A DNA stretch of 64,000 bases, from positions 260,911 through 324,910 of the forward strand of contig JBPJFZ010000005.1 in the NCBI GenBank assembly GCA_051208035.1, written 5' to 3'. Every line of letters begins with the position of its first letter. Positions within the stretch are counted from its first letter, which is position 1. The notes beneath the pieces are model-generated. The model saw nothing but the letters and a program-made list of their open reading frames with translations, was not told where the DNA came from and made no database searches. Positions 1 through 7,679 of the stretch are shown piece by piece. The translations under genes were made by a program, and so were the position numbers. Source of the DNA: JACKOB01 sp024234575. Its GTDB lineage: Bacteria > Pseudomonadota > Gammaproteobacteria > Pseudomonadales > Oleiphilaceae.

Positions 1-110
1 TTGCGGCAGACGGTTCCAAAAAATCATGGAAGCCCTTCGGATATGGTGCAAAACGACTACTAAAAATTACGTGCTTTTGGCCAAACGCCACCTTTGCAAG
101 TGAGAGACAA
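1..110 (+). other. Unassigned left edge upstream of atuE
   Basis: I cannot assign these 110 bases. One frame ends at a TAA at 61-63 and a second at a TGA about 17 bases before the next gene. The third stays open into the hydratase gene, but its translation does not look like a hydratase N-terminus. In known atu operons the gene here would be atuD (citronellyl-CoA dehydrogenase) or atuC. None of the short tails is recognisable as either, so this may be a 3' end or an intergenic leader. Confidence 0.4.
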
Positions 111-962
111 ATGACATTACCGACGACAGAAACCTTATTGCTCGACAAACGTGATCATGCGCTGTTTATCACCTTAAACCGCCCCAAAGCACGCAACGCG
201 ATGAGCTTACAAATGGTGCATGAATTAATGGCAACCTTTGAAGCGATCGCGCTAAACCCTGATATCCGTGCGGTGGTTCTGCGTGGTACAGAAGGGCATT
301 TCTGTGCCGGTGGTGACATTAAAGACATGGCTAATGCACGGGGTCAGCTCGCAGCCAAGAAAGCTGCTGGCGTCGATCCGTTTTTCGAGTTGAACAGAGA
401 ATTTGGCCGCCTCATCACCATGGTGAATCAGGCACCGCAGGTGGTCGTTGCGGTTCTTGAAGGCGCCGTACTGGGTGGTGGTTTTGGACTGGCCTGTGTC
501 TCGGACGTCGCTATCGCCGCCGCCGATGCGCAATTTGGCCTGCCAGAAACCGGGCTGGGTATTCCACCAGCGCAAATCGCTCCATTTGTTGTGGCTCGCA
601 TCGGGCTTACACAGGCCCGGCGGCTGGCCTTGCTTGGCGCTCGGTTTACTGGTTTAGAGGCAAAATCACTGGGCATTGTGCACGAAGTCGGTGAGACAAC
701 CGAAGCGATCGAGGCACTGCTACAGACAACACTCGCACAAGTTAAACGCTGCGCCCCGGGCGCTAATGCAACCACAAAAAAGCTGATGCTGGCGGTGGGT
801 CAGACGCCGTTAGAATCGCTGCTTGATGAGGCGGCAAAAGACTTCTCAGCGGCGGTCAGCAGCCAGGAAGGTCAAGAAGGTACCATGGCTTTTATTCAGA
901 AACGCAAGCCTGCATGGGCGGTGATAGTTGGTACCGAAACACCAGTCGCAACGGAAAACTAA
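111..962 (+). CDS. atuE: Enoyl-CoA hydratase family protein, probable isohexenylglutaconyl-CoA hydratase (AtuE)
   Basis: Crotonase-fold protein of 283 residues. The oxyanion-hole segments are visible: FCAGGDI (64-70) and GAVLGGGFGL (118-127). A glutamate in LPETGLG (about 146) matches the second catalytic glutamate of hydratases. The first catalytic glutamate, normally in GGGxEL, is replaced by glycine (Gly126), which is odd for a simple hydratase. In the atu pathway AtuE hydrates isohexenylglutaconyl-CoA after geranyl-CoA carboxylation. The call rests mainly on order: hydratase, biotin carboxylase, SDR and FATP-type ligase follow one another as in Pseudomonas atuE-F-G-H. A leucine-pathway LiuC is the main alternative, but a liu operon would continue with HMG-CoA lyase. 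Start ATG has a GAGAG-type ribosome site. Confidence 0.78.
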   Translation: MTLPTTETLLLDKRDHALFITLNRPKARNAMSLQMVHELMATFEAIALNPDIRAVVLRGTEGHFCAGGDIKDMANARGQLAAKKAAGVDPFFELNREFGRLITMVNQAPQVVVAVLEGAVLGGGFGLACVSDVAIAAADAQFGLPETGLGIPPAQIAPFVVARIGLTQARRLALLGARFTGLEAKSLGIVHEVGETTEAIEALLQTTLAQVKRCAPGANATTKKLMLAVGQTPLESLLDEAAKDFSAAVSSQEGQEGTMAFIQKRKPAWAVIVGTETPVATEN

Positions 963-1034
963 TCCACGATTGACGGCGAATTACTGAAGCGTACTTCGCC
1001 CCCCTAATTTGAGAAACAGGAAGGCGTTTACAAC

Positions 1035-3068
1035 ATGTCGAACCAAAAAAATATCCCAACCTCGTCATTCAGCTCCGCACGCCAGTTCAGCAAGGTTCTT
1101 ATTGCCAATCGTGGCGAAATCGCTGTGCGAGTCATCCGTACCGCACGTCAGTTAGGGTTTCGCACAGTCGCCGTATACAGCGATGCAGACATCGATACCC
1201 CCCATGTCAAACTAGCCGATCAAGCGGTAAGAATTGGCCCGGCACCTGTTGGCGAATCCTACCTGTGCATAGAAAAGATTATCGCCGCGTGTAAAAAGAG
1301 TGGCGCCGATGCCGTACACCCAGGCTATGGATTCTTGTCCGAAAACAGTGCCTTCGCCCAGCGCTGTGAACAGGAAGGCATTGTATTCATAGGGCCACCA
1401 ACAGCGGCAATTGAGCTTATGGGCAGCAAACGACTCTCCAAAATTGCCATGCTCGCCGCTGACGTACCTTGTGTTCCCGGCTATGAAGGAGAAGATCAAA
1501 GCGAGGCCACGCTAATAGCCGAATCAAAACGTATTGGTTTACCCGTAATGGTGAAAGCCTCTGCAGGAGGCGGCGGGCGGGGTATGCGCCTGGTATTTGA
1601 AGAAAGTGAACTGGCAGAACAAATCCGCACTGCACGCTCGGAAGCCACCAATGCCTTTGGCAGTGGAGAGCTGATCATCGAGAAAGCAGTTATTCGGCCT
1701 CGCCATATAGAGATTCAGGTATTTTGTGATCATCACGGTAATGCGGTCTACCTGGGTGAACGGGACTGCTCTATCCAGCGTCGACATCAAAAAGTTGTTG
1801 AAGAAGCCCCATCACCATTTGTTGATGAAAAGTTACGCCAGAAGATGGGTAAGGCGGCGGTGCAAGCGGCCCTTGCGTGTAATTACGTTGGTGCAGGTAC
1901 AGTCGAGTTTCTTGTTGATGCCGAGAAGAACTTCTATTTTCTCGAAATGAACACAAGACTACAGGTAGAACACCCGGTAACGGAATTAATTACCGGCACT
2001 GATCTTGTTGCCTGGCAACTGCAAGTCGCCGCCGGTGCTGCCTTACCACTAAAGCAAGAACAAATACAACTAACTGGCCATGCAATGGAAGTGCGCCTGT
2101 ATGCCGAAGACCCGGCGAATAACTTCGTGCCTCAGACGGGAAAAATAGTACATTGGGAACCTGCTGGCGGCGAAGGCATCAGAATTGATTCAGGAATTAG
2201 CAGCAGACAAATCGTGTCACCATTCTACGATCCCATGCTGGCAAAAATTATTGCATATGGCGCTACCCGCGAAGAAGCGCGCCGCAAGCTCGCCATGGCG
2301 GTGGAAGACTCGACATTATTTGGTATAAAAGTAAACAGCGAATTTCTGGGCAATATTCTGCGCCACCAGAGCTTTGCCAAAGGTGAGGCCACGACCGCCT
2401 TTATCAGCGAAAACTTCGCCAAAGATAGCTCAATGCAGGTAACCAAACCCGACCCCGTCGCCTCGGCACTTGCCACCATTTTGCTGCACCGAAACAGCAA
2501 CCGGCAGCCTTTTGCAGAGAACTTCTCTGGCTGGCGCAACTCCAATCCTGCGCCCTGGCCTTATGAGATTCGTTGCGATGATCATGTTATTGAGCTGGCA
2601 CTCGAACATGAAAAATCAAACTATCTGGTTACCCATAACAACACAACTTACACCATAAACGTGTTACAAGAGTCTGAAAATACATTGGTATTTGTGTACA
2701 ACGATCTCCGTCAGCAGTGCCAATTCTATTTACATGACGAACAGGTATTCTTGCGCCTCGCTTGCCGTTACTATCTGTTCCATGACTTAACCCATGAAGC
2801 AGCGGTAAGTGAAGACTCTGCCGGATCAGGTAAATTGGTCGCCAGTATGGATGGCTCCATAGTGGACGTGCTGGTTCAAGAAGGCGATAACGTGCGCAAA
2901 GGTCAGACACTGGCCATTCTTGAGGCCATGAAAATGGAACACCCGTTAAAGGCTGACAGGGATGGAAAAGTGGCCAGTATCAGCGTTAAAAAAGGCGATC
3001 AGGTGCGTATCAGACAATTGTTAGTGCAAGTTGAATCTACCGAAACACCCGTAGCCGAGGAGTCATAA
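1035..3068 (+). CDS. atuF: Biotin-containing acyl-CoA carboxylase alpha subunit, probable geranyl-CoA carboxylase (AtuF)
   Basis: 677 residues. From about residue 20 it reads as a full biotin carboxylase: N-terminal IANRGEIAVRVIRT, glycine-rich ATP-grasp loop ASAGGGGRGMR, and MNTRLQVEHPVTE of the active site. A spacer domain leads to a C-terminal biotinyl carrier domain with EAMKMEHP, whose Lys633 is the biotin site. It carboxylates biotin with ATP and bicarbonate, for transfer to a branched unsaturated acyl-CoA by a beta subunit (AtuC) that would lie left of the window. The sequence alone cannot separate geranyl-CoA from 3-methylcrotonyl-CoA carboxylase (LiuD); the downstream SDR and ligase favour AtuF. 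It lies 72 bp after the hydratase and its stop is one base before the next start. Confidence 0.82.
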   Translation: MSNQKNIPTSSFSSARQFSKVLIANRGEIAVRVIRTARQLGFRTVAVYSDADIDTPHVKLADQAVRIGPAPVGESYLCIEKIIAACKKSGADAVHPGYGFLSENSAFAQRCEQEGIVFIGPPTAAIELMGSKRLSKIAMLAADVPCVPGYEGEDQSEATLIAESKRIGLPVMVKASAGGGGRGMRLVFEESELAEQIRTARSEATNAFGSGELIIEKAVIRPRHIEIQVFCDHHGNAVYLGERDCSIQRRHQKVVEEAPSPFVDEKLRQKMGKAAVQAALACNYVGAGTVEFLVDAEKNFYFLEMNTRLQVEHPVTELITGTDLVAWQLQVAAGAALPLKQEQIQLTGHAMEVRLYAEDPANNFVPQTGKIVHWEPAGGEGIRIDSGISSRQIVSPFYDPMLAKIIAYGATREEARRKLAMAVEDSTLFGIKVNSEFLGNILRHQSFAKGEATTAFISENFAKDSSMQVTKPDPVASALATILLHRNSNRQPFAENFSGWRNSNPAPWPYEIRCDDHVIELALEHEKSNYLVTHNNTTYTINVLQESENTLVFVYNDLRQQCQFYLHDEQVFLRLACRYYLFHDLTHEAAVSEDSAGSGKLVASMDGSIVDVLVQEGDNVRKGQTLAILEAMKMEHPLKADRDGKVASISVKKGDQVRIRQLLVQVESTETPVAEES

Positions 3069-3069
3069 A

Positions 3070-3900
3070 TTGCAGAACCTGAAGAACAAAACGATTTTCA
3101 TCACCGGCGCCAGTCGTGGTATCGGTCGTGAAATCGCTCTCAAGTGTGCTGCCGATGGCGCAAACTTAGTCATTGCGGCAAAGTCTGCAGAACCCCATGC
3201 AAAACTGCCGGGAACCATCCATAGCGTTGCAGAAGAAATTATAGCCGCCGGCGGCCAGGCACTGGCCATTCAGCTGGATGTGCGGGATGACGAAGCGCTG
3301 CCCGCAGCGATGGCGAAGGCGGCGGAGCAGTTCGGTGGCATTGATGCGCTTATCAATAACGCCGGCGCAATTAAACTGGCTCCAGCAGAGCGACTACCAC
3401 TAAAACGCTTCGATTTAATGCATCAGATAAACACCCGGGCGGTTTTAGCCGCATCGCAAGCGGCACTGCCCTACCTGAAGAAATCGGCTAACGGGCATAT
3501 AATCAACCTATCGCCTCCTATAAATCTTGACCCTAAATGGTTCGCTAATTATGGCCCTTATACGGTGACCAAATACGGTATGTCGATGCTTACCATTGGC
3601 ATGGCAGCCGAATTTAAGCGCTATGGCATTTCCGTCAACTCACTTTGGCCGCGCACGATTATTGCCACGGCTGCTGTAGAATTTGAAGCGGGCAACCCAG
3701 CCGTGCTCGAATGTGCGAGAACCCCCAAGATCATGGCGGACGCCGCATACCAGATTCTGATAACCGCTAAAGGCGAGTTAAGTGGGCAGCACCTGATAGA
3801 CGAAGCACTGTTACGACAACGAGGTACAGAGAACTTCGACCAGTACAGGCACGCGCCTGACAGCCAAAAGGCACTGCTCAACGATTTATATGTAGAATAA
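3070..3900 (+). CDS. atuG: Short-chain dehydrogenase/reductase, AtuG/HSDL2-like
   Basis: 276-residue classical SDR. The NAD(P)-binding motif TGASRGIG is near the N-terminus, NNAG follows in the middle, and the catalytic Ser-Tyr-Lys set is in INLSPPINLDP and YTVTK. The Pro-Pro after the serine and the WF segment resemble the HSDL2 subgroup, to which AtuG belongs. The start is a TTG one base after the atuF stop. It is supported by GAGGAG (3057-3062) inside the atuF end, so the two genes are translationally close. Its exact step in acyclic terpene degradation is not established; a hydroxyacyl or aldehyde oxidation is plausible. Confidence 0.75.
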   Translation: MQNLKNKTIFITGASRGIGREIALKCAADGANLVIAAKSAEPHAKLPGTIHSVAEEIIAAGGQALAIQLDVRDDEALPAAMAKAAEQFGGIDALINNAGAIKLAPAERLPLKRFDLMHQINTRAVLAASQAALPYLKKSANGHIINLSPPINLDPKWFANYGPYTVTKYGMSMLTIGMAAEFKRYGISVNSLWPRTIIATAAVEFEAGNPAVLECARTPKIMADAAYQILITAKGELSGQHLIDEALLRQRGTENFDQYRHAPDSQKALLNDLYVE

Positions 3901-3967
3901 AAAACACAACACCGCCAGACAGGATCTGCCGGTAATAATAAAACCACGCACAGGGAGTTTTACAAAT

Positions 3968-5797
3968 ATGTCTGCTGATGTTATTTCTGCTCGGGATGTT
4001 CTACGCCAGATTCCGCCCCTTCTTGGTCGAGTCGGCTCAATCGTTAAGGGTTATAAATACTATTCACTAAAAGACGTCAACGCCCCCTACTCACTTGGTA
4101 AGGTCATCGAAGAAAATGCGCGCCGTTTCCCCAAAAACACGGCCATTTTTTATCAGGATACCGTCATCAATTATGAAGACTTCAATGCCTGGGCAAACCG
4201 GTTTGCACAGTACTTTAGAGCGCGTGGTATCGTTAAGGGCGACAATATCGCCCTCTTCCTCGAAAACCGACCAGAACTGCTCGCGGCATTAGCGGGTGCC
4301 ACTAAAATTGGCGCTGCCTGCGCAATGCTGAACACCTCGCAAAAGGGTCAGGTACTTGAGCACAGCATTAACCTTATTCAGCCTAAGTTATTCGTTATCG
4401 GTGAAGAGCTGATTGAAAATTTTGAAACGGTTAAAGCTAAAGTGACTAGCGATCCGAGCACTTGCTTATTTTTAGCAGATACTAACACGCTGGAAAATCG
4501 TGGTCAGGCGCCCGAAGGATATATTAATCTTGCTGAATCCAGTTTGGGATTTCCCGGAGAGAACCCATCAATGGTCACGCCTGTAAAGCTGGGAGACACC
4601 TGTGTCTACCTGTTCACTTCTGGCACCACAGGGCTGCCGAAAGCAACACCCTGCAATCACAAAAAGTTCTTCAAAGCCTATGGTGGCTTTGGCATGATGT
4701 CACTGGACATGAAGCCCACCGATGTCTTGTATGTCACCCTGCCACTTTACCACGGAACGGCGCTACTCGTTTGCTGGGGGTCGGCACTCTCGGGTGGCGC
4801 CGCCATCGCCATACGCCGACGTTTCAGTGCCAGTGAGTTCTGGCAAGATGTAAAAAAATACAATGCCACTTGCTTTGGCTATGTTGGCGAGCTTTGTCGC
4901 TACCTGCTCAACCAACCGGCGCGCCCCGATGATAGCCGAAACTCTCTGGTAAAAATGGTCGGCAATGGTCTGCGCCCCTCCATCTGGAAAGAGTTTAAAC
5001 AGCGCTTTGGCATTGACCAGGTGGTTGAGCTCTATGGATCAAGCGAAGGCAATGTCGGCTTCAGCAACTTTCTTAATCTCGATAATACGGTGGGGTTTTC
5101 GACAGCACCATTTGCCTTGGTTAAATACCACGAAGGCACCCGTGACCCTATTCGTTCAGACAAGGGCCGTATGGAAAAAGTAACGAAGGGTGAGGCTGGT
5201 TTACTTTTAGGAAAGATCAATAAAAAGTGGTCATTCGAGGGTTACACCCAGGAAGAAGCAACAGAGAAGGCGATTTTAAGGGACGTTTTTAAGAAGGGTG
5301 ATGCCTGGTTCAATACCGGCGATTTACTGCGTAACATTGGTTGTCGTCACTTACAGTTTGTCGACCGCATGGGCGATACCTTCCGCTGGAAAGGCGAAAA
5401 CGTTTCCACGACAGAAGTCGAGAATATATTCGATGCTTCCTCTCTAGTGGAAGAAACCATCGTATACGGCGTGGAAGTACCCAACACCAACGGCAAGGCT
5501 GGTATGGCGACAATTGTCGCCAGTAAAAAAAATGGCAACTTCGACATCGACAAACTCTATGAATACTTACAGGCAAATTTACCGGCCTACGCCATTCCGG
5601 TCTTTATCCGTCTAACTGGCTCTGTAGATAAAACAGGCACCTTTAAGTACAAAAAAGGAGACTTAAAGAGTAGTGGCTTCAAGCTAAATGAAAGAACCGG
5701 AGATGCCGTCTATGTATTGCTTCCCGGACAAAAAAGCTATGTTCAATTAACCGCTGATATCGCCACCGGCATTGAAAACAACGAGTATCGTTTTTAA
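3968..5797 (+). CDS. atuH: FATP-type (very-long-chain) acyl-CoA synthetase, AtuH-like
   Basis: 609-residue AMP-forming ligase of the SLC27/FATP type. The P-loop FTSGTTGLPKA lies at about residues 215-225. ELYGSSEGN and TGDLL follow, then the FRWKGENVSTTEVE segment typical of the FATP C-terminal domain. It should activate a carboxylic acid, here probably citronellic or geranic acid, to its CoA thioester for entry into the pathway. P. aeruginosa AtuH is likewise a very-long-chain acyl-CoA synthetase-like protein in the last position of the operon. A GGGAG ribosome site precedes the ATG. The 67-bp gap after atuG holds a weak near-palindrome at about 3911-3933. Confidence 0.8.
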   Translation: MSADVISARDVLRQIPPLLGRVGSIVKGYKYYSLKDVNAPYSLGKVIEENARRFPKNTAIFYQDTVINYEDFNAWANRFAQYFRARGIVKGDNIALFLENRPELLAALAGATKIGAACAMLNTSQKGQVLEHSINLIQPKLFVIGEELIENFETVKAKVTSDPSTCLFLADTNTLENRGQAPEGYINLAESSLGFPGENPSMVTPVKLGDTCVYLFTSGTTGLPKATPCNHKKFFKAYGGFGMMSLDMKPTDVLYVTLPLYHGTALLVCWGSALSGGAAIAIRRRFSASEFWQDVKKYNATCFGYVGELCRYLLNQPARPDDSRNSLVKMVGNGLRPSIWKEFKQRFGIDQVVELYGSSEGNVGFSNFLNLDNTVGFSTAPFALVKYHEGTRDPIRSDKGRMEKVTKGEAGLLLGKINKKWSFEGYTQEEATEKAILRDVFKKGDAWFNTGDLLRNIGCRHLQFVDRMGDTFRWKGENVSTTEVENIFDASSLVEETIVYGVEVPNTNGKAGMATIVASKKNGNFDIDKLYEYLQANLPAYAIPVFIRLTGSVDKTGTFKYKKGDLKSSGFKLNERTGDAVYVLLPGQKSYVQLTADIATGIENNEYRF

Positions 5798-5810
5798 AAC
5801 GCTCTTCTTA

Positions 5811-5838
5811 GTAGGCAACCGCCAGGCCAGTTGCCTAC
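5811..5838 (+). terminator. Hairpin after the atu-like operon
   Basis: Perfect 9-bp inverted repeat GTAGGCAAC/GTTGCCTAC (5811-5819 and 5830-5838) with a 10-base loop, 13 bases after the atuH stop. No long T-run follows, so it may be a weak terminator or a 3' stabilising hairpin. Confidence 0.5.
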
Positions 5839-5958
5839 ACTTATTCATATCAGTGATCTCCACAGCGCCGCGCCCCAGATAGTCATTTAAAAACTGATAT
5901 TGGCCGAATCCTCACCTTGCCATTACACTTAGTATCACTTTATGGCCAGGAATGACGT

Positions 5959-6693
5959 TTGAAGCCGCTATTATTGATTTTACTGACAGCCCTTTCCTTA
6001 TCGACTACCGCCGATGAGATCCGCTTTTTACTCGACCCGGACCGTGGAGAGCCTTTTGTGTTTTCGGCAGCGTCCGATAAAACAGGGCTCGTCATCGACA
6101 TTGGTAGCGCCCTGGCGACACGCCTCAATCTGAAGGCCATGTTTATATCGCTACCGCGAAAAAGGCACGAGAGTTTTATTACCGGAGGTAAAATTGATGC
6201 CGTCTGCTTGCTAAGTCCGAGCTGGTACGCACAGAGAGACCAGCTGGCCTGGTCAAAAAACGTATACTCTGGCTATGATGTGTTTGTAACATCCAAACGC
6301 GATAAGAAATCAATCGATTCTTACGATGATCTTGCAGGCAAGGCCATTGGCACACGTGCCGGTTATTTTTATGCCGAGCCCATTATGAAACTGTTCGAGA
6401 CTGGCAAGGCCGATCGGGTTGACCTGCAAACCTATACATCCCGATACCAACTGCTGGATATGGGACGAATTGCGACTTTTATTGATTCGGAGCAGTCCTC
6501 TTACTATCAGATAACGGCACTAGGCGGTAAAGCCCGCTATACACACCAGGTGTTTAAGGCAGAAGAGTATCCGCAAGCTTGCGCGCTGAACAAAGGTTTT
6601 GCTGATAGAGTAGGCATGGATAAGTTCAATAACGCTATCGATGATTTAATCGGCAGCGGCATGCTGCAGAACATTTTGCAACGTTACCGCTGA
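5959..6693 (+). CDS. Periplasmic solute-binding protein, family 3 (SBP_bac_3-like)
   Basis: 244 residues. The N-terminus MKPLLLILLTALSLSTTADE is a signal peptide, with cleavage likely after TTA. The mature part resembles the two-lobed periplasmic binding fold of amino-acid ABC receptors, with the segment YDDLAGKAIGTRAGYFY typical of family 3. No permease or ATPase gene lies nearby, so it is an orphan receptor and may feed signalling rather than transport; genes for two c-di-GMP-type proteins follow on the other strand. The start is TTG preceded by CCAGGAATGACG, the only well-placed start for the signal peptide. The ligand is unknown. Confidence 0.68.
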   Translation: MKPLLLILLTALSLSTTADEIRFLLDPDRGEPFVFSAASDKTGLVIDIGSALATRLNLKAMFISLPRKRHESFITGGKIDAVCLLSPSWYAQRDQLAWSKNVYSGYDVFVTSKRDKKSIDSYDDLAGKAIGTRAGYFYAEPIMKLFETGKADRVDLQTYTSRYQLLDMGRIATFIDSEQSSYYQITALGGKARYTHQVFKAEEYPQACALNKGFADRVGMDKFNNAIDDLIGSGMLQNILQRYR

Positions 6694-6704
6694 TAACAAG
6701 CAAC

Positions 6705-7592
6705 CTATAGAGAATAAGCAACCTTACGCCCCAGGCTTGCGCTGGCGTTTTCCAGTGACGCCTCAACACGTTCAAGTGTATCAGAGAAGTGTTGATCGGT
6801 GACTTTGCCTTCGGTGACACCAATCGCCACCCGCACACCATTACCCTTTGCATAATCATCATTAAAGGCTCGCTTCAAACGCTCGGCAACATATAGCGCC
6901 TGCGATAATTTTGTCTCGGGCATCATCACAATAAATTGATCAGGCTGATTGCGGCCTATGATGTCTTGCGACCTGAAAGCTTCTTTGAGAATTTTTGCTG
7001 CCGATAAAAACTTCTTATCCCAGTCACTGACTTTCGCCTTCACTTCTTCATCAATCAGTAACTCAACACCTATCAACGTATACACTGAGCCATACCGGTA
7101 TAAGCGTAAGCATTCGCGCTCAACCTGCTCGTAAAAGTAACGACGATTGAACACATCACTCTCTGAATCTTTCTGCTCAGCGTGCCAGCGCAGATCGTCC
7201 TTTGGGTCGACCATATCCAATAAGGGTTTGCGCTGTAACTCTTGCAACAGACAGGCAACAATCTTTCCCCGGCGCGTTTTAAAGGGTTTAATCACAAAAT
7301 CTATCTGACGGTGATTTTTATCATGTCCGGTAAAGTTAAGGCTAATCACCTGATCAGCCCCGGATTTACAAACGAGGGCAATGGCTTTCGTCATATCGTC
7401 GCTATCTTTCGCCGAAAACAAAAATGCCAGCGATGCACCTGTCAGCTCTTCGCTAGAAGCCGCAATCCACTGTGAGAATGCCGCATTGCTATAAACCACT
7501 TCAGGTTGAGTTTTCAGGTCGCCCGCCAACACCAGCACCGCCATCTCAAGTTGATCTAACAGGCGTTCATAATCTGATTTAACTAATTTCAT
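6705..7592 (-). CDS. PAS-domain protein with degenerate GGDEF domain
   Basis: About 295 residues from ATG at 7592; an upstream TTG at 7622 adds ten residues. The N-terminal part looks like a PAS sensor (VVYSNAAFSQWIAASSEEL and a FVIKPF strand). The C-terminal part has the GGDEF-domain framework (DVFNRRYFYEQVERE, AVAERLKRAF-like helix, VRVAIGVTEG). At the signature position it reads QPDQF instead of GG(D/E)EF, so cyclase activity is not expected. It may be a c-di-GMP-related receptor or scaffold. The gene lies downstream of the HD-GYP gene on the same strand, about 90 bp away, which suggests a shared signalling role. Confidence 0.7.
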   Translation of the reverse strand: MKLVKSDYERLLDQLEMAVLVLAGDLKTQPEVVYSNAAFSQWIAASSEELTGASLAFLFSAKDSDDMTKAIALVCKSGADQVISLNFTGHDKNHRQIDFVIKPFKTRRGKIVACLLQELQRKPLLDMVDPKDDLRWHAEQKDSESDVFNRRYFYEQVERECLRLYRYGSVYTLIGVELLIDEEVKAKVSDWDKKFLSAAKILKEAFRSQDIIGRNQPDQFIVMMPETKLSQALYVAERLKRAFNDDYAKGNGVRVAIGVTEGKVTDQHFSDTLERVEASLENASASLGRKVAYSL

Positions 7593-7679
7593 AACGATTT
7601 CGATCTCGAAATTTTTTCTCAAAAGTTCCAGGTATCATCAAACCTAAGAGGCGAAATATCTGCACAATTTCTTCACCAA

